From positions 181,256 through 245,255 of the forward strand of contig NZ_RHON01000003.1 of assembly GCF_003946505.1 (NCBI RefSeq): a stretch of DNA of 64,000 nt, written 5' to 3'. The first letter of the stretch is position 1. Every line of letters starts with the position of its first letter. The notes below the pieces were generated by a model, which was given only the letters and a program-made list of their open reading frames with translations, was not told the origin of the DNA and made no database searches. This DNA is from Companilactobacillus mishanensis. GTDB taxonomy: Bacteria; Bacillota; Bacilli; Lactobacillales; Lactobacillaceae. Positions 34,107 to 43,766 of the stretch are shown in pieces. The position numbers and the translations under genes are program-made.

Positions 34107-35495
34107 CTATTTTCCTAAACAGAATTGTGAGAATAATTGTGTTATCAGTTCATCAGGGTAGCTTTCACCAGTAATTTCACCTAGAGTATCCCAGCAAGCA
34201 GTCATGTCGATCTGCACTAGATCAACTGGCATCCCTGACTCGATTCCTGAAATAACGTCTTCAAGACTCTGCTTAGCTTGGCGCAAAAGTCCAGCTTGGC
34301 GGGCACTTGTGATAATAACGTTGCTACTACTGTCTTCAATTCCTGCGTTAAAAATTTTTCCAATTGTTTGTTTGATTTGTTCGATACCATCGTTTTGGAT
34401 GGCTGATGTTAAGAGAATAATATCGTCATCCTTCAACTGTTTAACATCGAGTGGGTGGATAACTGGTATCAGATCATTCTTGTTAAAAATAATGATCCGA
34501 CGTTTATCTTGGGTAGCATCCAATAATTGAATGTCGTCTTCTTCGAGTTCACGACTTGCATCCAACACTAGAATAATCAAATCAGCACTACTGATAGCCT
34601 GTTTGGAGCGCTCGACACCAATTTTTTCAACTTTATCATTAGTTTCACGCACACCAGCCGTATCGATCAATTTCAGAGGAACACCGTCGATATTGACATA
34701 CTGCTCGACCACATCACGTGTAGTTCCAGCAACGTCAGTAACGATTGCCTTTTCTTCGTCCAAAAGTCGATTCAATAAGCTTGATTTACCAACGTTTGGC
34801 TTTCCGATAATCGCTGTAGCCAGACCATGTTGGAGAATCTCACCACTATCAGCTGTTTTCAAAAGCTCGTCGATTTTAGCACTAACAGTCCGAGCCTTTT
34901 CCAATAGCATCTTAGTGGTCATCTGTTCCGTATCGTATTCTGGATAGTCGATATTTACTTCGACTTGAGCCAAAACGTCCAAGATTTCTTGTCGTAGATC
35001 ACCGATCAGATGAGTCAAATTTCCATCTAATTGGTTAACAGCAACTTGCATAGCCTTATCAGTTTTAGCACGGATAAGATCCATGACAGATTCAGCTTGA
35101 GTAAGGTCGATTCGACCATTCAAGAAGGCACGTTTAGTGAATTCTCCAGGCTCCGCCATTCTAGCTCCAGCACCAATTATCAGTTGTAAAACCTTATTGG
35201 TAGCGACGATTCCACCGTGAGTATTGACCTCGATGACATCTTCTCTAGTAAAAGTTTTTGGTGCCAGCATGACTGAAACCATTACCTCATCGACTAAATC
35301 GCCAGTTTGTGGATCAACGATGTGACCGTAATTGATGGTATGACTAGCAACTTTCGCCAAGTCTTTACCCTTGAAAACTTTTTTGACGATAGACAAAGCT
35401 TGATCTCCTGACACACGGACGATGGAAATCCCGCCTTCCCCTGGTGGGGTAGAGATGGCAGCAATCGTATCATATTCTGTTACAGCACTTGGCAT
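34107..35495 (-). CDS. mnmE: tRNA modification GTPase MnmE
   Basis: A 462-residue GTPase. The N-terminal folate-binding domain is at about 1-120. An internal GTPase domain has G1 (GKPNVGKSS), G3 (DTAGVRET) and G4 (NKND). The C-terminal CLGK supplies the family's conserved Cys. It partners with MnmG. AGGAGGAATC precedes ATG 35495, which gives the normal family length. A probable promoter is at 35597-35625, and a terminator hairpin stands between that promoter and the gene. Confidence 0.96.
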   Translation of the reverse strand: MPSAVTEYDTIAAISTPPGEGGISIVRVSGDQALSIVKKVFKGKDLAKVASHTINYGHIVDPQTGDLVDEVMVSVMLAPKTFTREDVIEVNTHGGIVATNKVLQLIIGAGARMAEPGEFTKRAFLNGRIDLTQAESVMDLIRAKTDKAMQVAVNQLDGNLTHLIGDLRQEILDVLAQVEVNIDYPEYDTEQMTTKMLLEKARTVSAKIDELLKTADSGEILQHGLATAIIGKPNVGKSSLLNRLLDEEKAIVTDVAGTTRDVVEQYVNIDGVPLKLIDTAGVRETNDKVEKIGVERSKQAISSADLIILVLDASRELEEDDIQLLDATQDKRRIIIFNKNDLIPVIHPLDVKQLKDDDIILLTSAIQNDGIEQIKQTIGKIFNAGIEDSSSNVIITSARQAGLLRQAKQSLEDVISGIESGMPVDLVQIDMTACWDTLGEITGESYPDELITQLFSQFCLGK

Positions 35496-35518
35496 AACGA
35501 TTCCTCCTAATTTTGAGC

Positions 35519-35563
35519 ACAAAAAAAGTGCATAATCCGCCAATTAAAGCGGAAAAGCACTTT
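35519..35563 (-). terminator. Terminator hairpin in the mnmE leader (attenuator candidate)
   Basis: On the minus strand AAAGTGC / GCACTTT enclose a second CCGC/GCGG pairing, followed by seven T. It would end yidC transcripts, but it also lies downstream of the probable mnmE promoter. Confidence 0.75.
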
Positions 35564-35596
35564 GACTACTTTTCAGTATTTGATAATTTCTAGCAT

Positions 35597-35625
35597 ATAT
35601 TAACTAGATTTTTGACAAATGTCAA
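35597..35625 (-). promoter_or_regulatory. Probable mnmE promoter
   Basis: On the minus strand TTGACA (35625-35620) and TAATAT (35602-35597) with a 17-bp spacer, a near-consensus sigma-A promoter. Confidence 0.75.
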
Positions 35626-35631
35626 TTGAAA

Positions 35632-36474
35632 TTACTTACGATTCTTATATATACGCTTCTTAGCACGACGTATCTTACGTTGCTTTTCACGTTCTGCTTC
35701 TTCTTTTTCACGTTGCTTACGACGATATCTGAACGGATTTTGAAGAGCCAATGTCTGAAGAACTTGGAACAAGTTAGTTACCACCCAATAAAGTGTGATA
35801 GCTGATGGGAATGTTAATGCTGGTACGAAGATAAAGATAGGCATGATGTATGTCATCATCTTCGTTGTGGCATTTTGATTTGGTTGAGAAATACTTGAAA
35901 TATAAGTTGCTAAGAATGTAAATAGGGCAGCAAGTACGGCCATAACATAATATGGATCCGGCTTTCCTAATTGCATCCAAAGGAAGGAACCATTACGTAA
36001 TTGTTCAGTCTTGTAAATAGCCTGGTACAAAGCAAACATAACAGGCAACTGGACGATCAATGGTAGACATCCCGCGACCGGATTTACTCCGGCTTCTTTA
36101 TATAACTTTTGAGTTTCCTCACGTAATTTGGCTTGTGTATCAGTATCTTTAGCAGCATATTTTGTTTGCAAAGCCTTCATTTGAGGCTGAATTTCCATTT
36201 GCTTGTTCATGCTACGGATCTGGAACCAGTTTAGTGGTAACAGAATGATTCTGATGATAATTGTGAAGAGAACGATAGCCCAACCTGAACTGTGACCGAC
36301 TAACGAACCTAACCATAAAATGAATCTTGAGAAGTTGTAAAGAACAATATGGTCCCAAAATCCAGTACTGTTGCTCGTGATCGGCTCATTTAGGTTGGAA
36401 CATCCAGCTAACACCAGAACGACACTGAGTAACAGTGCAACACCTATGTATTTCTTTAAGCTTTTTTTATTCAC
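35632..36474 (-). CDS. yidC: Membrane protein insertase YidC/OxaA
   Basis: A 280-residue Gram-positive YidC with a lipoprotein signal (LLSVVLVLAGC), five membrane segments, the conserved Arg in IIRIILLPLNWF and the basic C-terminal tail (RRKQREKEEAEREKQRK). It inserts and folds membrane proteins with or without Sec. Start candidates are GTG 36474 and TTG 36486; I prefer GTG. It follows rnpA in the rpmH-rnpA-yidC unit. The jag/khpB gene, usually next, is missing. Confidence 0.92.
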   Translation of the reverse strand: MNKKSLKKYIGVALLLSVVLVLAGCSNLNEPITSNSTGFWDHIVLYNFSRFILWLGSLVGHSSGWAIVLFTIIIRIILLPLNWFQIRSMNKQMEIQPQMKALQTKYAAKDTDTQAKLREETQKLYKEAGVNPVAGCLPLIVQLPVMFALYQAIYKTEQLRNGSFLWMQLGKPDPYYVMAVLAALFTFLATYISSISQPNQNATTKMMTYIMPIFIFVPALTFPSAITLYWVVTNLFQVLQTLALQNPFRYRRKQREKEEAEREKQRKIRRAKKRIYKNRK

Positions 36475-36497
36475 TTTTACACCCAATATATATTTTT

Positions 36498-36845
36498 TTA
36501 TTTTTCTTCTACTATTTTACCTAACTTTAACAAATGTACTATGTTTTTTTTCGTTTCAAACATATCTAAGTTGATTGCTGGCTTTCTTGCAATAATCAAA
36601 AAATCCAGTTCATCTGGCAAATTAGGTTTTAATTCTAGTAGAGACTGACGGACATATCGCTTGATACGATTACGACCAACAGCTGTATGTGAAACTTTCT
36701 TACCTACGGAAAGACCGACGCGAAAGTGTTTCTGTCCTGCTTTCTCAATTTGATAGAGGACAAAATTACGGTTTGCGACTGATTGGCCCTTAGAGTAGAC
36801 ATATTGATACTCATTTTCTTTTTTAATGCGATAGCTTTTTCTCAT
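36498..36845 (-). CDS. rnpA: Ribonuclease P protein component
   Basis: A 115-residue basic protein that binds the RNase P RNA to process tRNA 5' ends. The RNR signature is present as [13 protein letters not shown]. It lies between rpmH and yidC, 65 bp after rpmH with a weak hairpin (GATCACT/GGTGGTC) followed by a T-run between them, which may lower rnpA expression relative to rpmH. Confidence 0.95.
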   Translation of the reverse strand: MRKSYRIKKENEYQYVYSKGQSVANRNFVLYQIEKAGQKHFRVGLSVGKKVSHTAVGRNRIKRYVRQSLLELKPNLPDELDFLIIARKPAINLDMFETKKNIVHLLKLGKIVEEK

Positions 36846-36910
36846 ATGTCACCAGACTAATCTCTTTTTGTAATAAAAAAAGACCACCAAAAATTAGTGA
36901 TCCTTCAAAA

Positions 36911-37051
36911 CTAAGCTGATAATACTTTTCTGCCTTTTTTTCTACGTCTTGCAAGAACCTTGCGACCATTACTTGTACTCATTCTTTTCATGAAACCATG
37001 GACGCGTTCACGATGACGCTTCTTAGGTTGAAATGTTCTTTTTGTAGTCAT
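36911..37051 (-). CDS. rpmH: 50S ribosomal protein bL34
   Basis: A 46-residue highly basic protein ([20 protein letters not shown], ending [12 protein letters not shown]) typical of bL34. AGGAGG precedes ATG 37051. It is the first gene leftward from the origin, in the conserved rpmH-rnpA-yidC order. Confidence 0.97.
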   Translation of the reverse strand: MTTKRTFQPKKRHRERVHGFMKRMSTSNGRKVLARRRKKGRKVLSA

Positions 37052-37089
37052 CAATAAACCTCCTGAATTAATTTATCACTTCATCAGAC

Positions 37090-37537
37090 AATTGCTCAAC
37101 TATAATATCATGTTTCCCTAATAATTTAAACAGTTAATTTTCCTATTAGGTGGGGTTTTTGCACAAAACTGCTTGTGGAAAATCTGTGGACTAAATTCAT
37201 AACTAAAGTTATTAACAAGATAACAAACAGCTTTATACTCCGAATATTTTTACTGTGGATTAGTTATCCACAGGTTTTGGATTTCGGTTTATAAGTTCTC
37301 TCAATCCCAGTAGTAAAGGACTTTATCTTGTGTGTAATTGTGGATAAGTGTGTTAACAAGTCAAATTTTTAAACTAATTCCACAGTTTCTTTACGATTCC
37401 TTTAACAACTTGTTAAGTAAATATAAATTAAACATCTGTTCTGTGGAAAACTATTTTATTGAATGATAAACTATATTTTGTCATTTTAGGGGAAAACTTA
37501 TCCACAATTCATATATAGCAAGATTGGAGGGGACTTT
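37090..37537. other. oriC: Chromosomal replication origin oriC (upstream part)
   Basis: An AT-rich gap between rpmH and dnaA. Perfect DnaA boxes (TTATCCACA or its complement) are at 37264-37272, 37339-37347 and 37498-37506. Near matches occur at 37254-37262 (TGTGGATTA) and as several TGTGGA elements around 37172-37190 and 37440. Runs such as AATGATAAACTATATTTTG before dnaA could be the unwinding element. Together with the boxes after dnaA this is a bipartite origin of the Bacillus/Lactobacillus type. Confidence 0.92.
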
Positions 37538-38917
37538 TTGCAAAATCCAAATAACTCATCTACAAAAGAAATGAACGACTTTTGGACTTATTTTAAAAAC
37601 AAAATAAAGAAATCACTATCGTCCACAGCGTTCGATACTTGGATCTCAACTGCAAAGCCTCAATATATAGAAGGAAGTAATCTACATATACTCGTTCCTT
37701 CTGAACTCCACAAAACATATTGGCAAAAGAAATTCGTCAACGAAATTGTTTTAGATTCATACGAGTTTAACGGTATTGAGCTTAATCCAGTGATCGAAGA
37801 TCAAGATACTAGAAAACCAGAAACTACTACTGAAGAAGAGAACCAACAAAACGACAATGCTGCTCAAAATAACGACGGCGGAGAAGTTTTTGAAAATTCT
37901 CATCTAAATCCTAAGTACACGTTTGATACATTTATCGTCGGTGATGCCAATAATATGGCACATGCAGCCGCAGTCGCTGCAGCGGGGGAACCGGGAGAAA
38001 TTTATAATCCACTATTTATTTATGGTGGCGTGGGACTTGGTAAGACTCATTTGATGCAGGCAATCGGTCATGAAATGATGAACAACAATCCTCAAGCGCG
38101 CGTTAAGTACGTAACGAGTGAAAACTTTACTAATGAACTTATTTACTCTATCCAACACAGCACTCAAAAAGCATTTAGAGAAGAGTATCGTAACGTAGAT
38201 CTACTATTAATAGATGATATCCAATTTCTTGGAAATAAGGAGAAGACTCAAGAAGAATTCTTCCATACTTTCAACAAATTGCATGAAAACAATAAACAGA
38301 TTGTTATGACATCTGATAGACTACCCAACGATATCAATAATATAGAAGCTCGTTTAGTTTCTCGATTCAAGTGGGGTCTATCCGTTGATATCACTGCACC
38401 TGACCTGGAAACAAGAATCGCAATTTTACGTAATAAGGCTGAAGCTGAAAAACTAGAAATACCTGACGATGCCTTGTCGTACATTGCTCAACAGATCAAC
38501 ACCAATGTCCGTGAACTTGAGGGAGCATTACTTAGAGTACAAGCCTACTCAACAATGAAGAACACCGATATTGATAAATCATTGGCAGCTGATGCTTTGA
38601 AAGCCTTGAAACTAGCGAAGTCTAAGAGTGGATTGACCGTCAGCACGATCCAAAGTAAGGTCTGCAAATACTATCACATCACGATAGCTGACCTTAAAGG
38701 TAAGAAACGTGTTAAATCCATCGTCTTGCCTCGTCAAATTGCGATGTACCTATCTCGTGAGTTGACTGACAAATCACTTCCACAAATTGGAATGGAGTTC
38801 GGCGGTAAGGACCATACTACTGTTATGCATTCATGTGATAAAATAACGGAGTTAGTCGTAAGTGATGAAGAAGTTAAGCAAGCTGTTGAAGAATTAAAAG
38901 ACGAGTTGAAAAATTAG
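37538..38917 (+). CDS. dnaA: Chromosomal replication initiator protein DnaA
   Basis: A 459-residue AAA+ initiator. Domain I is at about 10-85 and a Gln/Asn/Glu linker (domain II) at about 90-125. Domain III has Walker A GGVGLGKTHL and Walker B LLLIDDIQF. The C-terminal DNA-binding domain carries the signature GGKDHTTVMHSCDKI. The start is TTG 37538 behind GGAGGGG, a rare start codon that may limit DnaA levels. Boxes in its own promoter region suggest autoregulation. Confidence 0.97.
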   Translation: MQNPNNSSTKEMNDFWTYFKNKIKKSLSSTAFDTWISTAKPQYIEGSNLHILVPSELHKTYWQKKFVNEIVLDSYEFNGIELNPVIEDQDTRKPETTTEEENQQNDNAAQNNDGGEVFENSHLNPKYTFDTFIVGDANNMAHAAAVAAAGEPGEIYNPLFIYGGVGLGKTHLMQAIGHEMMNNNPQARVKYVTSENFTNELIYSIQHSTQKAFREEYRNVDLLLIDDIQFLGNKEKTQEEFFHTFNKLHENNKQIVMTSDRLPNDINNIEARLVSRFKWGLSVDITAPDLETRIAILRNKAEAEKLEIPDDALSYIAQQINTNVRELEGALLRVQAYSTMKNTDIDKSLAADALKALKLAKSKSGLTVSTIQSKVCKYYHITIADLKGKKRVKSIVLPRQIAMYLSRELTDKSLPQIGMEFGGKDHTTVMHSCDKITELVVSDEEVKQAVEELKDELKN

Positions 38918-38947
38918 CCTGTTGAAAACTTTTAATAATTCGTAGAG

Positions 38948-39012
38948 TTATCCACAATTGTTATCAACAAGATTTTTCTTAGAGCTGAACATCATTGAAT
39001 CACTTATCCACA
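38948..39012. other. DnaA-box cluster between dnaA and dnaN
   Basis: TTATCCACA at 38948-38956 and 39004-39012, and a near match TTATCAACA at 38961-38969. This is the downstream half of the bipartite origin. Confidence 0.85.
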
Positions 39013-39078
39013 GAAATCACAGGTTCTACTACTACTACTTCTATTTATATATTAATTAATTAAAGGGGAAGTCAGACT

Positions 39079-40215
39079 ATGAAATTTACAATCGATCGAA
39101 CAAAATTCATCAATCAGACAAATAACGTTCAAAGAGCAATATCAAGTAAGACAACAATTCCAATACTTACAGGAATGAAGCTAGACTTAGCTGAAAATGG
39201 ACTTACTATTACTGGTAGCAATTCAGATATTTCAATAACAGCATTCATTTCTAAAGAGGATGCAGACAATGATCTTACTATTGAAAGTACTGGTTCAATT
39301 GTTCTACCAGCTAAGTTCTTTAACGAGATCATTAAGAAGTTACCTGGGGATAATTTTGAATTAGAAGTACTAGATAATAATCAAACTTTGATCAAATCTG
39401 GAGTTTCTGAATTTACTATTAATGGATTAGATGCAAATAATTATCCACATTTACCAGAAGTTGAAACTGAAGATCAATTAGTTTTCCCAACTGATCTATT
39501 TAAAGAAGTTGTGAATCAAACAGTTATCGCAGTTTCAAATCAAGAGAGTCGTCCAGTTTTGACAGGTGTTAATTTCATCATCAATCCTGATGGCTTAACT
39601 TCAGTCGCTACTGATAGTCACAGATTGGCTCAACGTAAAATCAACATCACAAGTGATGAAGAATATAACTTGATCATTCCTGGTAAGAGTTTGACTGAAT
39701 TGGTAAGAACAATTGATGATTCAGTTAAAGAAATTTCAATGGCTATCTCTGAAAACCAAGTACTATTCAGTTTTGACAACGTCATGTTTTACTCACGTTT
39801 ATTAGACGGTAGATATCCAGAAACAGACCGTTTGATTCCTGATGACTCAAACACAACTTTGAAATTCGATTCATCAAGTCTTTTATCTTCAGTTGAACGT
39901 GCTTCATTGCTTTCACATGAAAGTAGAAACAACGTTATCAAGCTAGAGATCAAAGGTGATGAAAAGAAAGCTACACTCTTTGGTAATTCACCAGAGGTTG
40001 GTACTGTTGAAGAAGTTCTTGATTTTGAGGATCTTGAAGGAGACGACCTTGAGATTTCATTTAACCCAGACTATTTGAAAGATGCCTTGCGTTCATTCGG
40101 TGGTAGCACTGATATCGAAGTAAGTTTTACTTCAGCATTGCATCCTTTCACTATCAGACCTGTGGAAAACAAAGATAATTTTGTTCAATTAATTACACCA
40201 GTTAGAACGTTTTAA
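39079..40215 (+). CDS. dnaN: DNA polymerase III beta sliding clamp
   Basis: 378 residues, the normal length for the ring clamp made of three similar domains that tethers DNA polymerase III to DNA. Start MKFTIDRTKFINQTNNVQRA and the C-terminal LITPVRTF are typical. AAAGGGGAAG precedes ATG 39079. It follows dnaA with the DnaA-box cluster between them and ends at a strong terminator. Confidence 0.97.
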   Translation: MKFTIDRTKFINQTNNVQRAISSKTTIPILTGMKLDLAENGLTITGSNSDISITAFISKEDADNDLTIESTGSIVLPAKFFNEIIKKLPGDNFELEVLDNNQTLIKSGVSEFTINGLDANNYPHLPEVETEDQLVFPTDLFKEVVNQTVIAVSNQESRPVLTGVNFIINPDGLTSVATDSHRLAQRKINITSDEEYNLIIPGKSLTELVRTIDDSVKEISMAISENQVLFSFDNVMFYSRLLDGRYPETDRLIPDDSNTTLKFDSSSLLSSVERASLLSHESRNNVIKLEIKGDEKKATLFGNSPEVGTVEEVLDFEDLEGDDLEISFNPDYLKDALRSFGGSTDIEVSFTSALHPFTIRPVENKDNFVQLITPVRTF

Positions 40216-40216
40216 T

Positions 40217-40265
40217 CAAAAAAAAGACCAAATCCCGTTTTTCCACGGAATTTGGTCTTTTTTTT
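40217..40265 (+). terminator. Intrinsic terminator of dnaN
   Basis: AAAGACCAAATCCCG / CGGAATTTGGTCTTT stem and a long T-run. Confidence 0.92.
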
Positions 40266-40382
40266 GCGTACTTTAAAATATGACGGCATTATTTTTTGTT
40301 CTGCGTGTTTTTTGTATATATTTAATGTCCCACTACTGGAATAGTCAAAAATCGCTCAAATCGTCTGAAAATTGGTTTTCAT

Positions 40383-40411
40383 TTGTTTTTTATGATCAAA
40401 ACCACTATAAT
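40383..40411 (+). promoter_or_regulatory. Promoter of the yaaA-recF-gyrB-gyrA unit
   Basis: TTGTTT (40383-40388) and a perfect TATAAT (40406-40411) with a 17-bp spacer, 46 bp before yaaA. Confidence 0.75.
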
Positions 40412-40457
40412 ATAACATATGTCATTAATGGATAAATCTAATAAATAGGGTGTTAAT

Positions 40458-40667
40458 ATGTCACAAAAAATAGCAATTGATACGGAATTTATAACTGTAG
40501 GACAATTTTTGAAAGAAGTCGGGATCATTGGAACTGGCGGACAAGCAAAATGGTATTTACAAGAGAATTCGATCGATGTTAATGGCGAACCTGAGAACCG
40601 TCGTGGAAAGAAACTTCACAAGGGCGATACTATCGTTGCTGAAGGTCAGACTTTTGAAATTGAATAG
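40458..40667 (+). CDS. yaaA: S4-domain RNA-binding protein YaaA
   Basis: 69 residues comprising one S4 RNA-binding domain (TVGQFLKEVGIIGTGGQAKW, NGEPENRRGKKL). It is always found between dnaN and recF in Firmicutes; a role in ribosome or RNA binding is likely but not defined. The recF start follows 6 bp after its stop, so they are coupled. Confidence 0.93.
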   Translation: MSQKIAIDTEFITVGQFLKEVGIIGTGGQAKWYLQENSIDVNGEPENRRGKKLHKGDTIVAEGQTFEIE

Positions 40668-40673
40668 TGTTAG

Positions 40674-41795
40674 TTGTATATAAAAAGTCTACAGCTCCAG
40701 AACTATCGTAATTATGAGGCTTTAGAAGCAGAGTTCTCACCTAACATTAATGTTTTTTTGGGGCAAAATGCTCAGGGTAAGACCAACTTATTAGAGGCTA
40801 TGTACTTTTTAGCTTTGACCAGAAGCCATCGAACATCCAATGACAAGGATTTAATCAAATGGGGAAGTGATTTTGCACGAATTTCCGGTACGGTCATCAA
40901 GGACAATTCCAGTCGACTGAAAATGAACTTGGTTATTAGTAAATCTGGAAAGAAAGCAAAATTGAATAATTTAGAGCAACGCAAACTTTCAAGCTACATT
41001 GGTAATTTAAATGTAGTTTTATTTTCGCCAGAGGACTTGTCGATCGTTAAGGGTAATCCTTCGATCAGACGGAAATTTGTCGATATGGAATTTGGTCAGA
41101 TATCTTCGCAGTATTTGAAGACGGTCAGCCAATTCCGATTAGTTTTGAAACAGCGAAATGCTTATTTAAAGAAATTGCAGCATCATCAAACAAAGGATCT
41201 GGTATATCTGGATGTCTTGTCTGATCAACTATCTGCCTATTGTGCCGAGGTTATCATGACAAGATTGACCTTTCTGAAGAGGCTGCAAGTTTTTATTCAA
41301 AAGATTCATTCTCGTATCACTGATGATCAGGAAGTATTGCAGCTTCAATATAGTACGTTTTTTGATGCTGAAGGCAAAGATGTCGAGGCACTTTACAACC
41401 TATATAAGGATACTTTCAAGAAGAATTATCAAAAAGAAATTCAACGTGGAGTCACTTTATTCGGACCACACCGAGATGATATTAAATTCTTAGTTAATGA
41501 TAAAAATGTTCAAGATTTTGGCTCACAAGGACAGCAACGGTCTGTTGCGTTGAGTTTGAAATTAGCTGAGGTCGAGTTAATCAAAGAAGAGGTAGGGGAT
41601 TATCCAATTCTATTATTGGATGATGTTTTGTCTGAGTTAGATCACAAGCGTCAAACACACTTGTTGGCATCTATCGGACAAGGCATTCAAACGTTTATTA
41701 CCACGACATCATTAGAAGATGTTGATCAAACTTTGATTAAAGATCCTAATGTTTTACAGATTATTGACGGAAAAATCAAACAGGAGGAAATTTAA
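40674..41795 (+). CDS. recF: DNA replication and repair protein RecF
   Basis: A 373-residue SMC-like ATPase that loads RecA at gaps. Walker A is [14 protein letters not shown], signature [20 protein letters not shown] (positions about 280-300) and Walker [13 protein letters not shown]. The start is TTG 40674 with no strong ribosome site, relying on coupling to yaaA. Its stop overlaps the gyrB start (TAATG). Confidence 0.95.
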   Translation: MYIKSLQLQNYRNYEALEAEFSPNINVFLGQNAQGKTNLLEAMYFLALTRSHRTSNDKDLIKWGSDFARISGTVIKDNSSRLKMNLVISKSGKKAKLNNLEQRKLSSYIGNLNVVLFSPEDLSIVKGNPSIRRKFVDMEFGQISSQYLKTVSQFRLVLKQRNAYLKKLQHHQTKDLVYLDVLSDQLSAYCAEVIMTRLTFLKRLQVFIQKIHSRITDDQEVLQLQYSTFFDAEGKDVEALYNLYKDTFKKNYQKEIQRGVTLFGPHRDDIKFLVNDKNVQDFGSQGQQRSVALSLKLAEVELIKEEVGDYPILLLDDVLSELDHKRQTHLLASIGQGIQTFITTTSLEDVDQTLIKDPNVLQIIDGKIKQEEI

Positions 41796-43747
41796 TGGCT
41801 GATAACAGCAAAGAAAAAGAATTAGAAGCAAAAGAAGAAAAAGCTGAAGAATATGATGCCAGTCAAATTCAAGTCCTCGAAGGACTTGAAGCTGTTCGTA
41901 AGAGACCCGGTATGTATATTGGATCAACTAGTGGACAAGGACTCCACCATCTTGTTTGGGAAATTATCGATAATGGTATTGATGAGGCACTTGCCGGATT
42001 CGCTACCAAAATCGATGTAACTGTTGAACCCGACAACTCAATAACTGTTTTTGATGATGGTCGTGGTATTCCGGTCGATATTCAAAAGAAGACTGGTAAA
42101 CCAGCCCTAGAAACTGTATATACAATTCTCCATGCCGGTGGTAAATTCGGCGGTGGCGGATACAAAGTTTCCGGTGGACTTCACGGTGTTGGTGCTTCTG
42201 TAGTTAACGCTTTGAGTAGTTCACTAGAAGTTGTTGTTACCCGTGCCGGTAAGAAATACGGTATCGAGTTTGAAAAAGGTAAAGTTAAGAATCCTATGCA
42301 TGATGCAGGTACTGCTCCAGAATTCGAGCATGGTACTTTAGTTCATTTTGTTCCGGATCCTGATATTTTTACCGAGACTACTACATATGATGATAAAACC
42401 TTAGTTACAAGAATCCGTGAACTAGCTTTCTTGAACAAAGGATTAAAACTTACATTTACTGATAAACGTAAAGATACTGCTGAAAAATTGGTTTTCCACT
42501 ATGAAGGTGGTATCAAGAGTTACGTTGAATACCTCGACAAGGGTAAGGATGTCTTATTTGACGAACCTATTTACCTTGAAGGTATGCAAAATGATATTAC
42601 CGTTGAAGTTGCCTTGCAATATATCGACGAATATCACACTAACTTGATGACTTTCGCTAATAACATTCACACCTATGAAGGTGGTACTCACGAAGTCGGA
42701 TTCAAGACTGCGTTGACACGTGTTATCAATGATTATGCTCACAAGAATAAGCTTATGAAGGAAAATGAAAAACTTTCCGGTGAAGATGTTCGTGAAGGGA
42801 TGACTGCTGTTGTTTCAGTTAAGCATCCAGATCCACAATTCGAAGGTCAGACTAAGACTAAATTAGGTAACTCTGACGCGAGAACGGCAACTGACCGTTT
42901 ATTCAGTGAGCACTTCATGAAATTTATGATGGAAAATCCTGGTATTGCCAAGAAAATCATCGAAAAAGGTACTTTGGCAACTAAAGCTAGACTTGCTGCT
43001 AAACGTGCTCGTGAAGTTACTAGAAAGCAAAATGGTCTTGAAATCAGTAATTTGCCTGGTAAATTAGCAGATAACTCAAGTAAAGACCCTGCAATTTCAG
43101 AATTATTTATCGTCGAGGGTGATTCTGCCGGTGGTTCTGCTAAGACTGGTAGATCTCGTTTAACACAAGCAATCCTACCTATTAGAGGTAAGATTTTGAA
43201 TGTTGAAAAGGCTTCGATGGATAAGATTTTGGCTAACGAAGAAATCAGAACTTTGTTCACAGCGATGGGAACTGGTTTTGGTGAGGAATTCGATATTGCC
43301 AAAGCTCGTTATCACAAAGTTATTATCATGACTGATGCCGATGTCGATGGTGCGCACATTCGTACCCTTCTATTGACACTACTTTATCGATACATGAGAC
43401 CAATTGTTGATGCAGGATATGTCTACATCGCCAAGCCACCTTTGTATCAAGTACGCCAAGGTAAAATCATGAAATACCTTGATACTGATAAAGAAAAAGA
43501 CGAATTCATTTCACAATTGCCAGCAAAACCAGAACCAAAGATCCAACGTTACAAGGGTCTTGGTGAAATGGATGCTGACCAATTATGGGAGACAACTATG
43601 GATCCTGAAAAGAGAAGACTTGATCGTGTTCAGCTCGATGATGCCATTGAAGCTAACAAGATTTTCTCAATGTTGATGGGTGATAAGGTTGCTCCACGTA
43701 GAGAATTTATTGAAGACAACGCTCGTTATGCTGAGGTTGACTATTAA
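41795..43747 (+). CDS. gyrB: DNA gyrase subunit B
   Basis: 650 residues. The GHKL ATPase domain ([35 protein letters not shown]) is followed by the transducer and the TOPRIM domain ([24 protein letters not shown]). It supplies energy for negative supercoiling with GyrA. GGAGGAAATTTA precedes ATG 41795 and overlaps the end of recF. Confidence 0.97.
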   Translation: MADNSKEKELEAKEEKAEEYDASQIQVLEGLEAVRKRPGMYIGSTSGQGLHHLVWEIIDNGIDEALAGFATKIDVTVEPDNSITVFDDGRGIPVDIQKKTGKPALETVYTILHAGGKFGGGGYKVSGGLHGVGASVVNALSSSLEVVVTRAGKKYGIEFEKGKVKNPMHDAGTAPEFEHGTLVHFVPDPDIFTETTTYDDKTLVTRIRELAFLNKGLKLTFTDKRKDTAEKLVFHYEGGIKSYVEYLDKGKDVLFDEPIYLEGMQNDITVEVALQYIDEYHTNLMTFANNIHTYEGGTHEVGFKTALTRVINDYAHKNKLMKENEKLSGEDVREGMTAVVSVKHPDPQFEGQTKTKLGNSDARTATDRLFSEHFMKFMMENPGIAKKIIEKGTLATKARLAAKRAREVTRKQNGLEISNLPGKLADNSSKDPAISELFIVEGDSAGGSAKTGRSRLTQAILPIRGKILNVEKASMDKILANEEIRTLFTAMGTGFGEEFDIAKARYHKVIIMTDADVDGAHIRTLLLTLLYRYMRPIVDAGYVYIAKPPLYQVRQGKIMKYLDTDKEKDEFISQLPAKPEPKIQRYKGLGEMDADQLWETTMDPEKRRLDRVQLDDAIEANKIFSMLMGDKVAPRREFIEDNARYAEVDY

Positions 43748-43766
43748 GGGGAGGGGACTAATTTAA

